64,000 nt of DNA from Lachnospiraceae bacterium AD3010 (GCA_000622025.1 JHWU01000010.1:1-64000); one strand, 5' to 3'. Shown: positions 49,566 through 58,321, counted from the stretch's first letter. Program-made: numbers and translations. Notes: generated by a model not told the origin, from the sequence alone.

Positions 49566-50186
49566 TTAAGAAAACAAATAGCGATATATCATTTCCACGC
49601 TATCGGAGATGAGCCGCTTATTATCAATAGTCAGCGGGTATAAGCATATTCTGTCAACTGTTTTTTCGATAGAATCACAAAAAATGACCGCAGCAATATC
49701 AGTATCATCTGTAGTCAGTTCTCCGGAAATGCTGTCTAAAGCTTCAGCGGCTATCTTTCTTACAATCATTTTTTGCTTATTGATGGCTTCTCTGACTTTA
49801 TCAAGCTGAAAATAAAGATAGTGCAGTTCGATATTAAACTTTTTTGAAGCTTTATGGGATTCAATAAGATTCTCTATTATCGATCTTATCCATTTTCTCT
49901 TATCCCTATTCCGGATGCCTGAAAAAAACAGTTCTCTCAGTTTATCCTCTTCATTTAAGAAAATTGTAAAATATTCATCAACTATGTCATAAAGGATTTC
50001 CTCCTTGTTTGCATAGTATTCGTATAGGCTTCCAATGGACATCCCGGCCTCTTCGGCTATCTGATTGGTTGTTGTCTGCTGAAACCCCTTTGAACAGAAC
50101 AATGACAGAGCTTTTTCCCGAAGCGCTTCTTTTCTTAGAATGCTTCTTTTCTGTTTAGGGATACGGACTTTTGAATTCTTTTCCAC
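49566..50186 (-). CDS. TetR-family repressor (AcrR-like)
   Basis: The 206-residue regulator has the helix-turn-helix QTTTNQIAEEAGMSIGSLYEYYANKEEILYDIV and a helical effector domain. It is divergent from a membrane protein gene. The gap between them contains a perfect 16-bp palindrome just after a strong promoter. It probably represses that gene and itself. The start at 50186 is an ATG behind AAAGGAGAATTTAG on the minus strand. Confidence 0.85.
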   Translation of the reverse strand: MEKNSKVRIPKQKRSILRKEALREKALSLFCSKGFQQTTTNQIAEEAGMSIGSLYEYYANKEEILYDIVDEYFTIFLNEEDKLRELFFSGIRNRDKRKWIRSIIENLIESHKASKKFNIELHYLYFQLDKVREAINKQKMIVRKIAAEALDSISGELTTDDTDIAAVIFCDSIEKTVDRICLYPLTIDNKRLISDSVEMIYRYLFS

Positions 50187-50271
50187 TAAACTAAATTCTC
50201 CTTTGATATGTCCTTATTATAAACTTATACATCCATTTTGTACATTTTTGTGAGTGATTACTCGGAATTTC

Positions 50272-50324
50272 TTGACATGCTTTCTGTAAAAATATATACT
50301 CACATAATCCGAGTATATACTCGG
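50272..50324 (+). promoter_or_regulatory. Promoter and TetR operator
   Basis: TTGACA (50272-50277), 17 bp and TATACT (50295-50300) are followed by the perfect palindrome CCGAGTATATACTCGG (50309-50324). A half site (actcgg) lies just before the -35 box at about 50260. The layout fits control by the divergent TetR gene. Confidence 0.75.
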
Positions 50325-50354
50325 AAAATAATCACCCAGCTTTGGAGGTTTCAT

Positions 50355-51029
50355 ATGAATAACAAAAAAGAACTCGCAGCAACGGTTGTTACAGTGCTCA
50401 TTATGTGGGCAGCATATTATGCGGATAATAATCTGATCGGGGATAATATGATCCTTTCTCTTTTAGTATCGTTACTGGGAACGGTGATCCTATTATGTGT
50501 GGTTTTTCCTGTATACTGGGTGACAAGAGTAACTGACGAGGGGATAAAAGGATTGGGAATTACAGGAAGGAATTTACCTCTTGCTGTTATATTCTCTTTG
50601 ATCCTATCCCTCTGGAGATTTTCCGAGATCAGGGAATATATAGGGCAGCCATTTTTTACCTCATCAATTCTGTTTAACGCTTTTTCAATATGGGAAGTAT
50701 TGTTTATATTTGGATGGCTTTACACCCGGTACAAAAGATCATTTGGAGAACTTCCAGCTATTCTCCTGACATCATTATGCGTAGGGATTTACCATATAGG
50801 GACTTTAGAAACAGACCGGATAATCTCCCTATGCGTTGTGATCGTTGTATGCGGAGTATTCTATGGAATAACGAATAGTATTTTCACGGTATGGCCAATT
50901 TACTGGGCAGTGGGTTGCAGCGCATCCACGCTGGGTAGCGGCATGAGATTCCCAATGGAAATGGTTTATCTGGCTGTTATTACCTTTTTTATTCAGATCA
51001 TAATAATAGTATTTCTCGTCCGGCCTTGA
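50355..51029 (+). CDS. CPBP-like membrane protein with degenerate active site
   Basis: The 224-residue protein has seven or so membrane helices. The motif corresponding to EExxxRG is EVLFIFGWL, lacking the second Glu and Arg, while GIYHIGTLE keeps a His. It may therefore be a non-catalytic member of the CPBP family or a related exporter component. ATG 50355 follows TTTGGAGGTTTC. It is the regulated target of the divergent TetR gene. A piece of it is copied at 46668-46735. Confidence 0.65.
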   Translation: MNNKKELAATVVTVLIMWAAYYADNNLIGDNMILSLLVSLLGTVILLCVVFPVYWVTRVTDEGIKGLGITGRNLPLAVIFSLILSLWRFSEIREYIGQPFFTSSILFNAFSIWEVLFIFGWLYTRYKRSFGELPAILLTSLCVGIYHIGTLETDRIISLCVVIVVCGVFYGITNSIFTVWPIYWAVGCSASTLGSGMRFPMEMVYLAVITFFIQIIIIVFLVRP

Positions 51030-51073
51030 CATGCTGAAGTAATGCGGATACAATTCAGCTAATGAACATTAGC
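51026..51073 (+). promoter_or_regulatory. Promoter with TetR-like operator, copy 2
   Basis: TTGACA (51026-51031), 17 bp, TACAAT (51049-51054) and GCTAATGAACATTAGC (51058-51073) repeat the arrangement at 46840-46887. Confidence 0.7.
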
Positions 51074-51232
51074 AAGACGAAGCATGAAAGACTAAAAAAA
51101 GAGATCCTGTTCACGTGATCCACAGGAATGTGTTTTGGACTGATATATGGGGTGTTCATAGGCGTTGCTACGCATAACATCGGGCTTTGGCTGCCTTTTG
51201 GCTTATGCTTTGACTTACCCGTTGACTTATGA
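51062..51232 (+). pseudogene. Small membrane protein broken by a stop codon
   Basis: MNISKTKHERLKKEILFT is followed by TGA where copy 1 has CAA. The frame then continues STGMCFGLIYGVFIGVATHN, then IGLWLPFGLCF and ends in REP-like sequence. The intact family has a glycine-zipper MCFGxxxG pattern. Function unknown. Confidence 0.6.
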
Positions 51233-51237
51233 AGGAG

Positions 51238-51953
51238 AAATCGTGTATGGAAACCAAGATTATTATAATAGAGCTGGTTGTAGTGACCCTTATTGTCTTT
51301 CTTGTTTCTGCCGGCAGGGAAGTTGACGTCAATACTGACAAACAGGTAGACGGACTTAGCCCGGAATTACGGAAAATCTTATATCTGGCATCACTCTCTC
51401 CCAGCTCCCATAATATCCAGGGATGGATCACAAAGGTGGATACCGGGAAAGAACAGATAATAATAGAAGCCGATAAGCAGAGAGGCTTAAATGTGGTTGA
51501 CCCGGAAAACAGAGAGCTCCTTATTTCTCTAGGCTGTTACACGGAAACACTATTATGCGCATTTAAGGCGTATGGATATGATGCTGTCAGCTCATATGAC
51601 GCTGAGCATCACCAATGCGTGGTTAACTTCAGTAAAACAACTGGGGAGAGGCTGCTGCGGGCTTTGCCGTTATTTGTGGAAATAATAACGAGGCAGATCT
51701 TGTGGAGTGTGGAAGAAATACGGTCAGGCTATGGCTTGCCCTGACAGAACAGGGAATCTCGGTACATCCGGTGAGTTATGCACTGGAGGATCGGGAGACA
51801 AAAGAGACAATAAAGGAAGCTCTTAATTTTCCCAAAGAGCCTCAGATGATCCTTAGGATCGGCTATGTGAATGACTATGGCAAGAATGCAAAAATAAGAA
51901 GAGATCTGTCGGATTATGTCTCCATAGGAGTCATCGGGGACGGTTCTCAATGA
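51238..51953 (+). pseudogene. Acg-like nitroreductase, frameshifted
   Basis: The first frame (METKIIIIELVVVTLIVFLV signal/anchor, then LSPELRKILYLASLSPSSHN, …FSKTTGERL) covers the N-terminal half and loses phase near 51680. The second frame (51702-51953: NTVRLWLALTEQGISVHPVS…LRIGYV) is the C-terminal half. The family uses FMN and is often periplasmic. Part of the middle may also be missing. The end (IGDGSQ) is read from the REP-like repeat. Confidence 0.7.
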
Positions 51954-51999
51954 CTTAATTTACTTGAAAGAAGTCAGCAAGAACCGTCCCCGTTGACTT
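51930..51999. repeat. REP-like inverted pair 4
   Basis: gtcatcggggacggttctcaatgactt (51930-51956) and aagtcagcaagaaccgtccccgttgactt (51971-51999) face each other across 14 bases and could form one long hairpin. Confidence 0.8.
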
Positions 52000-52058
52000 C
52001 CAGGCTGTTGGAGAAAGAAATGTCGGCTTTGTACTAATCCATCTGTAGGAGGCGAACC

Positions 52059-52796
52059 ATGGTGAGTATAGTAAAGGCGGAGAGGGAAGATCTTGATGAG
52101 ATCCTCAGACTGCAATATCTGGCGTATCAGAGTGAAGCGGCTTTGCTTGGAAATATGGATATTCCGCCGTTGAAACAGACGATTGATGAGGTGATCAGTG
52201 AATACGAACAGGGAATTATTCTGAAGATGATCAGTGAAGATGGTACCATCATTGGTTCGATCCGGGCAAAGGAGACAGATGGAACAGTACATGTAGGGAA
52301 GCTTATGGTTCATCCGGACCGTAGGCACAGGGGATATGGAAATAGACTTCTGGCGGAGATAGAGCATTGTTATTCCGGGAAACGTTATGAGCTTTTTACA
52401 AGTTCGAGAAGCAAGGATAATATCCGCTTGTATGAGAAGAGCGGCTACAGAGAATTTGAACGACAAGCCATGGATGACAACCTGACATTTGTTTACATGG
52501 AAAAGACGGGATCGGACAGGAGGATATCTATGAATATGAATGATAACATAGCATATTGCGGGCTGGACTGTGAGACATGCGAGGCAAGGATTGCAACAGC
52601 GAAAAATGATAACGAGCTGAGAAAAAAGGTATCGAAGGAATGGTCAGAGCTTAACGGGGTGGAGATCACACCGGAAATGATTAACTGCTCTGGCTGCAGG
52701 ATGCCGGGAGTGAAGACTGTGTATTGTGATTCTCTGTGTCCAATCAGACAGTGTGCCATGCAAAAACAGGTGGAGACCTGTGGAGATTGCCCGTAG
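52059..52796 (+). CDS. GNAT acetyltransferase fused to DUF3795
   Basis: Residues 1-150 form a GNAT domain (VGKLMVHPDRRHRGYGNRLL is motif A for acetyl-CoA; NIRLYEKSGYREF is motif B). After MNMNDNIAYCGLDCETCEAR starts a DUF3795 zinc-binding domain with eight cysteines (…CSGCRMPGVKTVYCDSLCPI…CGDC). The UAG at 52794-52796 cuts the domain early: the same frame goes on for 28 codons (MESCEKVGAIIGNKADARDR…) as DUF3795 proteins do. GTAGGAGGCG is the ribosome site. Confidence 0.8.
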   Translation: MVSIVKAEREDLDEILRLQYLAYQSEAALLGNMDIPPLKQTIDEVISEYEQGIILKMISEDGTIIGSIRAKETDGTVHVGKLMVHPDRRHRGYGNRLLAEIEHCYSGKRYELFTSSRSKDNIRLYEKSGYREFERQAMDDNLTFVYMEKTGSDRRISMNMNDNIAYCGLDCETCEARIATAKNDNELRKKVSKEWSELNGVEITPEMINCSGCRMPGVKTVYCDSLCPIRQCAMQKQVETCGDCP

Positions 52797-52881
52797 ATGG
52801 AATCATGTGAAAAGGTAGGGGCAATAATCGGGAATAAAGCTGATGCAAGGGACAGGCTTGAAGGTTTCAGGAATGCATAGT
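52797..52881 (+). pseudogene. Separated C-terminus of DUF3795
   Basis: In frame with the gene before it beyond a single TAG; it reads MESCEKVGAIIGNKADARDR… and stops at 52881. Confidence 0.6.
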
Positions 52882-52955
52882 GGGGAGGTAGAGCCAACCA
52901 TCCAGAGGATGATGACACGAAAAAGTGGTGCAATAAGTGCATAATATCCGAATGT

Positions 52956-52990
52956 AAATATGCAGATAGCAGTTGTTTATCTGCATATTT
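52956..52990. promoter_or_regulatory. 13-bp inverted repeat before the Fic gene
   Basis: AAATATGCAGATA (52956-52968) and TATCTGCATATTT (52978-52990) are perfect reverse complements with a nine-base loop. They may be a terminator for the GNAT gene, an operator for fic, or both. Confidence 0.7.
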
Positions 52991-53025
52991 TCTGATAAAA
53001 TATATGCAATTAATGGAGGCGATAT

Positions 53026-54084
53026 ATGCACATATTTGATTATGGTTTCTTAGACGATGGATTATTACCGGCAGAGCTGGTTAATCTTACATCCACAGTA
53101 TCCGCTCTTAATGCGATTTCTGAGGAAAGAAGAGGACGGAATCTGACCGTTTACACGGAACTGGAAAAGATAGCCCGTATTCAGTCGGTTAAAGGTTCCA
53201 ATGCTATTGAAGGAATCATTACAACGGATGCACGAATAAAGGAAATCGTAGAAGGAAACAGTGCACCGGTAAACCACACGGAGATGGAGATAGCCGGGTA
53301 CAGAAATGCACTGGACGAGATACTTGTATCTTTTGAGAAAATCCCGATCAGTGAAGAGACAATTTTGCATTTGCATCAAGTTATGACTGAGACGGCAGGA
53401 TATGAAGGAGCGGGCAGGTACAAAACCGACGATAATATTATTGCCGAGATAGATGAGTTTGGACGACGAAGAATTCGTTTTTCTCCGGTACCTGCGACAG
53501 AAACGGCTGATTCTATGGAGCAGCTCATCCTTGCATACATTGACGCCAGAGACAATGCGCGGATCAATAAGCTCCTGCTTATTCCATGTGTCATATTGGA
53601 TTTTTTATGCATTCATCCATTTGCGGATGGCAACGGACGGGTTTCAAGACTGCTGACGCTTCTGCTTATGTATAAGAGCGGATTCAATATCGGCAAGTAT
53701 GTATCTTTCGAAGAGCAGATCAATAAGTCGAAGGAATACTACTACAATGCACTTCAGGATTCATCTAAAGGATGGCATACGAACGAAAATACCTACACAG
53801 AGTTTATGAAGAATTTTCTTTCTACTCTATATAAGTGCTATAGGGAACTTGATGCAAGGTTTTCCACGGTTAACGGAAAAAAACTGAAGAAGACCGAAAG
53901 GATAGAACAAACAGTACTAAACAGTGTATTACCGATATCCAAGTCCGAGATCTGCGGATTCTTACCGGACGTAAGTCCAACTACTGTTGAGGCAGTGCTG
54001 GGGAAAATGGTAAAAGACGGATCCGTAAAAAAGATAGGATCGGCCAGGGCAACGAAATATGTAAATGCAAAACATATCCGTTGA
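53026..54084 (+). CDS. Fic-domain AMPylase
   Basis: The 352-residue protein transfers AMP to a protein hydroxyl. The Fic motif is complete (IHPFADGNGRVSRLL, HPFxxGNGR). An N-terminal inhibitory helix (SVKGSNAIEG, matching (S/T)xxxE(G/N)) places it in the self-inhibited class. C-terminal winged helix: PISKSEICGFLPDVSPTTVE, then AVLGKMVKDGSVKKIG. AATGGAGGCGATAT is the ribosome site. It is probably a regulator of its own expression through the inverted repeat upstream. Confidence 0.9.
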   Translation: MHIFDYGFLDDGLLPAELVNLTSTVSALNAISEERRGRNLTVYTELEKIARIQSVKGSNAIEGIITTDARIKEIVEGNSAPVNHTEMEIAGYRNALDEILVSFEKIPISEETILHLHQVMTETAGYEGAGRYKTDDNIIAEIDEFGRRRIRFSPVPATETADSMEQLILAYIDARDNARINKLLLIPCVILDFLCIHPFADGNGRVSRLLTLLLMYKSGFNIGKYVSFEEQINKSKEYYYNALQDSSKGWHTNENTYTEFMKNFLSTLYKCYRELDARFSTVNGKKLKKTERIEQTVLNSVLPISKSEICGFLPDVSPTTVEAVLGKMVKDGSVKKIGSARATKYVNAKHIR

Positions 54085-54138
54085 TTTTTTGTTGCCCAAA
54101 GGAAACGACGTCGACTTACTTGGCATATTGTCCCGTTC

Positions 54139-54206
54139 AGAAGTCAACGGGGACGGTTCTCATTGACTTCCGACAAGTCAAAGAGAACCGTCCCCATTGA
54201 CTTCTG
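54139..54206. repeat. REP-like inverted pair 5
   Basis: agaagtcaacggggacggt.. and ..accgtccccattgacttct face each other over 68 bases and make a nearly perfect long palindrome. The remainder of 54085-54341 has a small ctatag/ctatag hairpin and the metQ promoter. Confidence 0.85.
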
Positions 54207-54273
54207 AGCGCGTCCTTATGATCCCTGACATTCCTATAGAAAAAAACTATAGCCCGATAAAAATAATAAGTAT

Positions 54274-54302
54274 TTCCCATTCCTCCTAAGATCCGATACA
54301 AT
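54274..54302 (+). promoter_or_regulatory. Probable metQ promoter
   Basis: TTCCCA (54274-54279), 17 bp, TACAAT (54297-54302). I see no SAM riboswitch or T-box in front of the gene. Confidence 0.4.
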
Positions 54303-54341
54303 CGACCCGAACAGGAAAAGAAGAAAAGAGGAGGAAACATT

Positions 54342-55316
54342 ATGAAAAAGGAAATCATCACTTTATTAATTGCAGGGACGGTTGTATCAGGGCTGCTTTC
54401 AGGCTGCGGCTCGGCTCTGGCATCTCTGAAGGGTGAGGCTTCGGAAGAAGCAGAAGCTGAAAGCGCAGCGGAGGAAGCAACACAGACGGAGGCTTTTTCA
54501 GAGGAGGCCGCTTCAGAAGGAGAGGCTTCCGTGGAAGCCGGAAGCTATGAGGACAAAAAGATCATCGTCGGAGCAAACCCCGTTCCCCATGCGGACATCC
54601 TGGACAATATAGTTAAGGAAGTGCTTGCAAAGGACGGCTGGGAGCTGGAGACTGTTGTTTTTGAGGATTATGTACTTCCTAATACATCCCTCGAAGCGGG
54701 AGAGCTGGATGCCAATTATTTCCAGACACTTGGATATATGAACCAGCAGAACAGCGACGCGGGTCTTCATCTCACCGCAACCGCAGGCGTTCACATCGAG
54801 CCTATGGGCATTTATTCTGAGAAATATAAGTCACTTGATGAGCTTCCCGACGGTGCCGAGATCGGAATACCGAATGATCCCGAAAACACCGAGCGCGGCT
54901 TAAATCTCTTACTTCAGAAGGGACTCTTAAAATCCCTCGGAGCCTTCGGGACCGACGATAATTTTTCCGCAGAGTCGATATCCGGCGACAAGGAAGCAAA
55001 TCCCCATGGATATAAGATCACGACCCTTGAGGCTGCAAGCCTTCCCCTTTCGCTTCCCGATCTGGATGCGGCTACGATAAACGGAAACTATGCTCTCGGT
55101 GCGGATCTTCCCTCGAAGTATCCTGCCCTTGACATAGAGGAATTTGACGAGGAAACATCCGTAAGGAGAACGAATTTCATCGTTGTACGTTCAGGAGATG
55201 AAAATTCCGAAAAGAGCCTTGCACTTACAAAGGCCATACAGTCTGATGAGGTAAAGGCTTATATCGAGGAGCATTACAAGGGATCGGTGATCCCTTCCTT
55301 CATCGATCCGCAGTAA
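54342..55316 (+). CDS. metQ: Methionine-binding lipoprotein MetQ
   Basis: The 324-residue precursor has a lipobox (LLSGCGSAL), a long Glu/Ala-rich tether (about residues 28-68), and the NlpA/MetQ domain: KIIVGANPVPHADILDNIVK, DYVLPNTSLEAGELDANYFQ, GIPNDPENTERGLNLL. It captures methionine outside the membrane and passes it to MetNI. AAAGAGGAGGAAAC precedes the ATG. It is the first gene of metQ-metN-metI-msrA. Confidence 0.9.
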   Translation: MKKEIITLLIAGTVVSGLLSGCGSALASLKGEASEEAEAESAAEEATQTEAFSEEAASEGEASVEAGSYEDKKIIVGANPVPHADILDNIVKEVLAKDGWELETVVFEDYVLPNTSLEAGELDANYFQTLGYMNQQNSDAGLHLTATAGVHIEPMGIYSEKYKSLDELPDGAEIGIPNDPENTERGLNLLLQKGLLKSLGAFGTDDNFSAESISGDKEANPHGYKITTLEAASLPLSLPDLDAATINGNYALGADLPSKYPALDIEEFDEETSVRRTNFIVVRSGDENSEKSLALTKAIQSDEVKAYIEEHYKGSVIPSFIDPQ

Positions 55317-55413
55317 CGGAAGACACACATATCTCTGATAACAGTCACTTACGGAAACGCAGGTGACATCTGAGAAACAGGACATATAGACGACACACAT
55401 GCCATTAAATACA

Positions 55414-55444
55414 CCACGGCTGGTATTTTTCTTATCAGCCGTGG
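55414..55444 (+). terminator. Hairpin between metQ and metN
   Basis: CCACGGCTG / CAGCCGTGG, nine pairs with a 13-base loop, lacks a T run after it. It could lower metN-metI expression relative to metQ. Confidence 0.55.
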
Positions 55445-55477
55445 CCTCCTACAAGAAAGGATCCTAAGCATTTCCGG

Positions 55478-56449
55478 ATGATAGTAATAGACAGTGTTAC
55501 AAAGACCTTTCAGGATCATAAGGTTCTGAAGGGTGTTTCTCTTTCAGTAAGGGAAAATGAGATCTACGGGATAATCGGCCAGAGCGGAGCCGGAAAATCC
55601 ACTCTTCTAAGATGCATAAACGGTCTTGAAGCCTTTGACGGCGGGGAGATCCGGGTAAATGATACGGCTCTTTCAAAGCTCAGCAGGAAGGAATTGCGTC
55701 CCCTTCAAAAAAGAATGGGCATGATCTTTCAGGGATTTAATCTTATGGAGCGCCTCGATGTTTATCATAATATCGCTCTTCCAATGAGATTCTGGGGACT
55801 AAATCCATCATCCCCGGAGGCCGGGAGGAAGATTACAGAGCTTGCGGAGCTTGTGGGGCTTGAGGATAAGCTTCGGTCGAAGCCAAGGGAACTTTCCGGA
55901 GGGCAGAAGCAGCGTGTCGCCATTGCACGGGCTCTGATCCTTGATCCGGAGTTTCTTCTCTGCGACGAAGCCACCAGCGCTCTTGATCCTGAGATCACGA
56001 AAGGCATCCTCTCCCTTCTCCAGAGGATAAATAAGGAACTGAATATTACCATAATAGTAGTCACCCATCAGATGGAGGTGGTAAAGCAGATATGTGAAAG
56101 GGTAGCCTTTATAAGTAACGGAACGGTCCTTAAGGAAGGACGCCCCGAGGAGCTCTTTATAAAACCCGAGAAAAAGGAGATACGGGATTTTCTCAGGGAA
56201 AACAGTGAAAATCTTCCGGAAAACGGCGTAAATATCCAGCTTTTCTTTAATGACAGCAATAACCTGAAGCCCACCGTTACCCAAATGGCGAGGGCTCTGG
56301 ACACGGATTTTTCCATATGCTGGGCAAAGCTCGAAGACTTCAGGAATACGGTATACGGAAGCCTCGTGATAAACGTTGAGGAAAAGGATCGGAATAGTGT
56401 ATGTGCTTTTCTTGACAGCAGAAAAATACTCTGGGAGGTGCTTCAATGA
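55478..56449 (+). CDS. metN: Methionine ABC transporter ATPase MetN
   Basis: The 323-residue ATPase shows Walker A GQSGAGKST (residues 34-42), signature LSGGQKQRVAIARAL, Walker B FLLCDEATSALD and the switch His (VTHQ). The last 75 residues form the NIL domain that binds methionine and shuts the pump off when it is plentiful. The start is at 55478; AAAGGATCC is the ribosome site. Overlap of four bases with metI. Confidence 0.95.
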   Translation: MIVIDSVTKTFQDHKVLKGVSLSVRENEIYGIIGQSGAGKSTLLRCINGLEAFDGGEIRVNDTALSKLSRKELRPLQKRMGMIFQGFNLMERLDVYHNIALPMRFWGLNPSSPEAGRKITELAELVGLEDKLRSKPRELSGGQKQRVAIARALILDPEFLLCDEATSALDPEITKGILSLLQRINKELNITIIVVTHQMEVVKQICERVAFISNGTVLKEGRPEELFIKPEKKEIRDFLRENSENLPENGVNIQLFFNDSNNLKPTVTQMARALDTDFSICWAKLEDFRNTVYGSLVINVEEKDRNSVCAFLDSRKILWEVLQ

Positions 56450-57111
56450 CAGGCGGAATAGTTTCAACAACAGGCATGACGGAAATAATCCTGACTGCCC
56501 TCGGGCAGACACTTTATATGGTGTTCTGGTCAACCCTTATCTCTGTGATACTGGGCTTTATCCCGGGAGTCATACTGACGCTCACGGCTCCCGACGGCCT
56601 TAGACCGAATAAGGCTCTGTACGAGGCTTTGAGCTTTATCATAAATGTCTTCAGGAGCTTTCCTTTTATCATACTTCTTGTGATCCTTATCCCCTTTACC
56701 AGGCTGGTGGTGGGAAAGGCCATAGGGACAACGGCTTCCATCGTGCCGCTTACCATATCGGCGCTACCCTTTATCGCCAGGGTATTTGAAACAAGCTTAA
56801 GGGAAACAGATCCCGGCGTCATAGAGGCCGCCCGCTCCTTCGGAGCCTCGGATCTCCATATTTTGTTTTTTGTGTATGTTAAGGAGTCGATACCCAGGAT
56901 GCTTAATGGTATAATCCTCCTTGTGATATCTCTTATCGGATATTCGGCAATGGCCGGAACCGTGGGAGGCGGAGGGATCGGAGACATTGCGATCCGCTTC
57001 GGATATCAGCAGTACAAGACTGATTATCTTATCGTATGCTCGGTACTTTTGATAGTATTCGTTCAGCTTATTCAGATGCTTGGAAATCATATGTACAGAA
57101 GGCTTTCTTGA
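56446..57111 (+). CDS. metI: Methionine ABC transporter permease MetI
   Basis: The 221-residue permease has five membrane helices and the EAA loop (ETDPGVIEAARSFGASDLHI) that contacts MetN. The GTVGGGGIGDIAIRFGY block is typical of MetI. It starts within the metN stop (ATGA), so translation is coupled. Confidence 0.95.
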   Translation: MTGGIVSTTGMTEIILTALGQTLYMVFWSTLISVILGFIPGVILTLTAPDGLRPNKALYEALSFIINVFRSFPFIILLVILIPFTRLVVGKAIGTTASIVPLTISALPFIARVFETSLRETDPGVIEAARSFGASDLHILFFVYVKESIPRMLNGIILLVISLIGYSAMAGTVGGGGIGDIAIRFGYQQYKTDYLIVCSVLLIVFVQLIQMLGNHMYRRLS

Positions 57112-57128
57112 GAAAGGAAGGGACGATA

Positions 57129-57614
57129 ATGGAAAAGACTATATATCTCGCGGGGGGATGCTTTTGGGGAATACAGAAATTTTTCGACCAGTTTAAGGGA
57201 GTGCTACGCACAAGGACCGGCTACGCCAACGGTCCTACAGCCCATCCGAAATATGAGGAGGTATGCTCCGACTCGGGACACGCTGAAACCGTAAAGATCA
57301 TTTATGATGACTCGGTGATCTCTCTTAAGGAGCTTCTGGATCATTATTTTCAGGCTGTGGATCCCCTGTCGGTAAACCGCCAGGGAGAGGATTCGGGGAT
57401 CCAGTACCGGACCGGGATCTATTATAGCGACAGCTCCCAGCTTCCCGAGATAGAAGACCGCGTCAGGGAGGAATCGGAAAAGCTCGGTTCCCCTCTGGCA
57501 GTGGAGGTCCTGCCTCTTTCAAATTTCTATAAGGCAGAGGAATACCATCAGAAATATCTCGATAAAAACCCCGGCGGATACTGTCATCTGCCGGACCACC
57601 TTTTTAACCGATGA
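57129..57614 (+). CDS. msrA: Peptide methionine sulfoxide reductase A
   Basis: The 161-residue enzyme reduces methionine-S-sulfoxide. Cys11 in AGGCFWG is the nucleophile; GYANG, GHAETVKI and FYKAEEYHQKYLDKNPGGYC follow, with a possible resolving Cys at the end. ATG 57129 follows GAAAGGAAGGG, 17 bases after metI, so methionine uptake and repair are one unit. An older msrA tail lies at 27929. Confidence 0.95.
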   Translation: MEKTIYLAGGCFWGIQKFFDQFKGVLRTRTGYANGPTAHPKYEEVCSDSGHAETVKIIYDDSVISLKELLDHYFQAVDPLSVNRQGEDSGIQYRTGIYYSDSSQLPEIEDRVREESEKLGSPLAVEVLPLSNFYKAEEYHQKYLDKNPGGYCHLPDHLFNR

Positions 57615-58122
57615 TCTTTTCCATCCAGATCATATCGTACCAGTGTCCGAATTTTCGCCCGCACCTATGAAACTCTCCTGCCTTTTTGTAGCCAAGGTGG
57701 GCGTGAAACTCCGCACTGTTCATGTCAAGGTATTCGTCCTGTCCGATGGGGCAGGCGATACAGGCGTAAAGATTGAGTATTCCCATATCCTTCAGTTCTT
57801 TCTCCAGAGCTTCATACAGAAGCCGCCCAAGGCCGCATTTCTTTGCTTTCCGGTCAAGATATATCGTTACCTCGCAGGAGTGGTCATAGGCTGCTCTTGC
57901 CTTAAAAGCACCGGCATACGCATATCCCATTATCTTCCCGTTCTTTTCGATAAGGAGGTAGGGATACCTTTTCAGCGTATTTTCAATACGCGCCTTAAAT
58001 TCATCTAAAGACGGCGTTTCATATTCAAAGCTTATTGCGGTATTCTGAACGTAATACCCATATATTTCAAGGAGCCTTCCGGCATCTCCGGTTTCTGCCC
58101 TTCTGATCCTTATGTCCTTTAT
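57604..58122 (-). CDS. GNAT acetyltransferase (phosphinothricin-type) with AUA start
   Basis: The full-length frame has 172 codons, normal for PAT-like enzymes: KDIRIRRAETGDAGRLLEIY at the start, VTIYLDRKAKKCGLGRLLYE (acetyl-CoA motif), HAHLGYKKAGEF…WYDMIWMEK at the end. The only ATG in frame is at 57930 and would delete a third of the domain. Seven bases after GGAGG stands ATA (58122-58120), so either AUA is used or the start has mutated. TATAAT with a TTCACT box 17 bp upstream lies about 30 bases before it. It ends 11 bases inside msrA, convergent. Confidence 0.7.
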   Translation of the reverse strand: MKDIRIRRAETGDAGRLLEIYGYYVQNTAISFEYETPSLDEFKARIENTLKRYPYLLIEKNGKIMGYAYAGAFKARAAYDHSCEVTIYLDRKAKKCGLGRLLYEALEKELKDMGILNLYACIACPIGQDEYLDMNSAEFHAHLGYKKAGEFHRCGRKFGHWYDMIWMEKIIG

Positions 58123-58190
58123 GATACTGCCTCCTTCATATTTTCGCGTACTCCGTATTATAACAGGCTTTGGGGTGGGAGTGAACCCCG

Positions 58191-58230
58191 GAAGTCAACG
58201 GGAAGTCATTGGAACCGTCCCTGCAGACTT
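58191..58230. repeat. REP-like repeat 6
   Basis: gaagtcaacgggaagtcattggaaccgtccctgcagactt, partly doubled at its left end, between two divergent genes. Confidence 0.75.
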
Positions 58231-58321
58231 AAAAAGTTTTCTGCTATAATAAACATGACATACAGCTGTCGTGTTTATTTTGTTATTATACATACGGAGC
58301 TTGAGAGAGGTTAATGGGATT

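Noticed and set aside
54085-54341. SAM riboswitch or T-box before metQ
   Set aside because: The gap holds the REP-like pair, a short hairpin and a promoter; no S-box or T-box consensus is visible.
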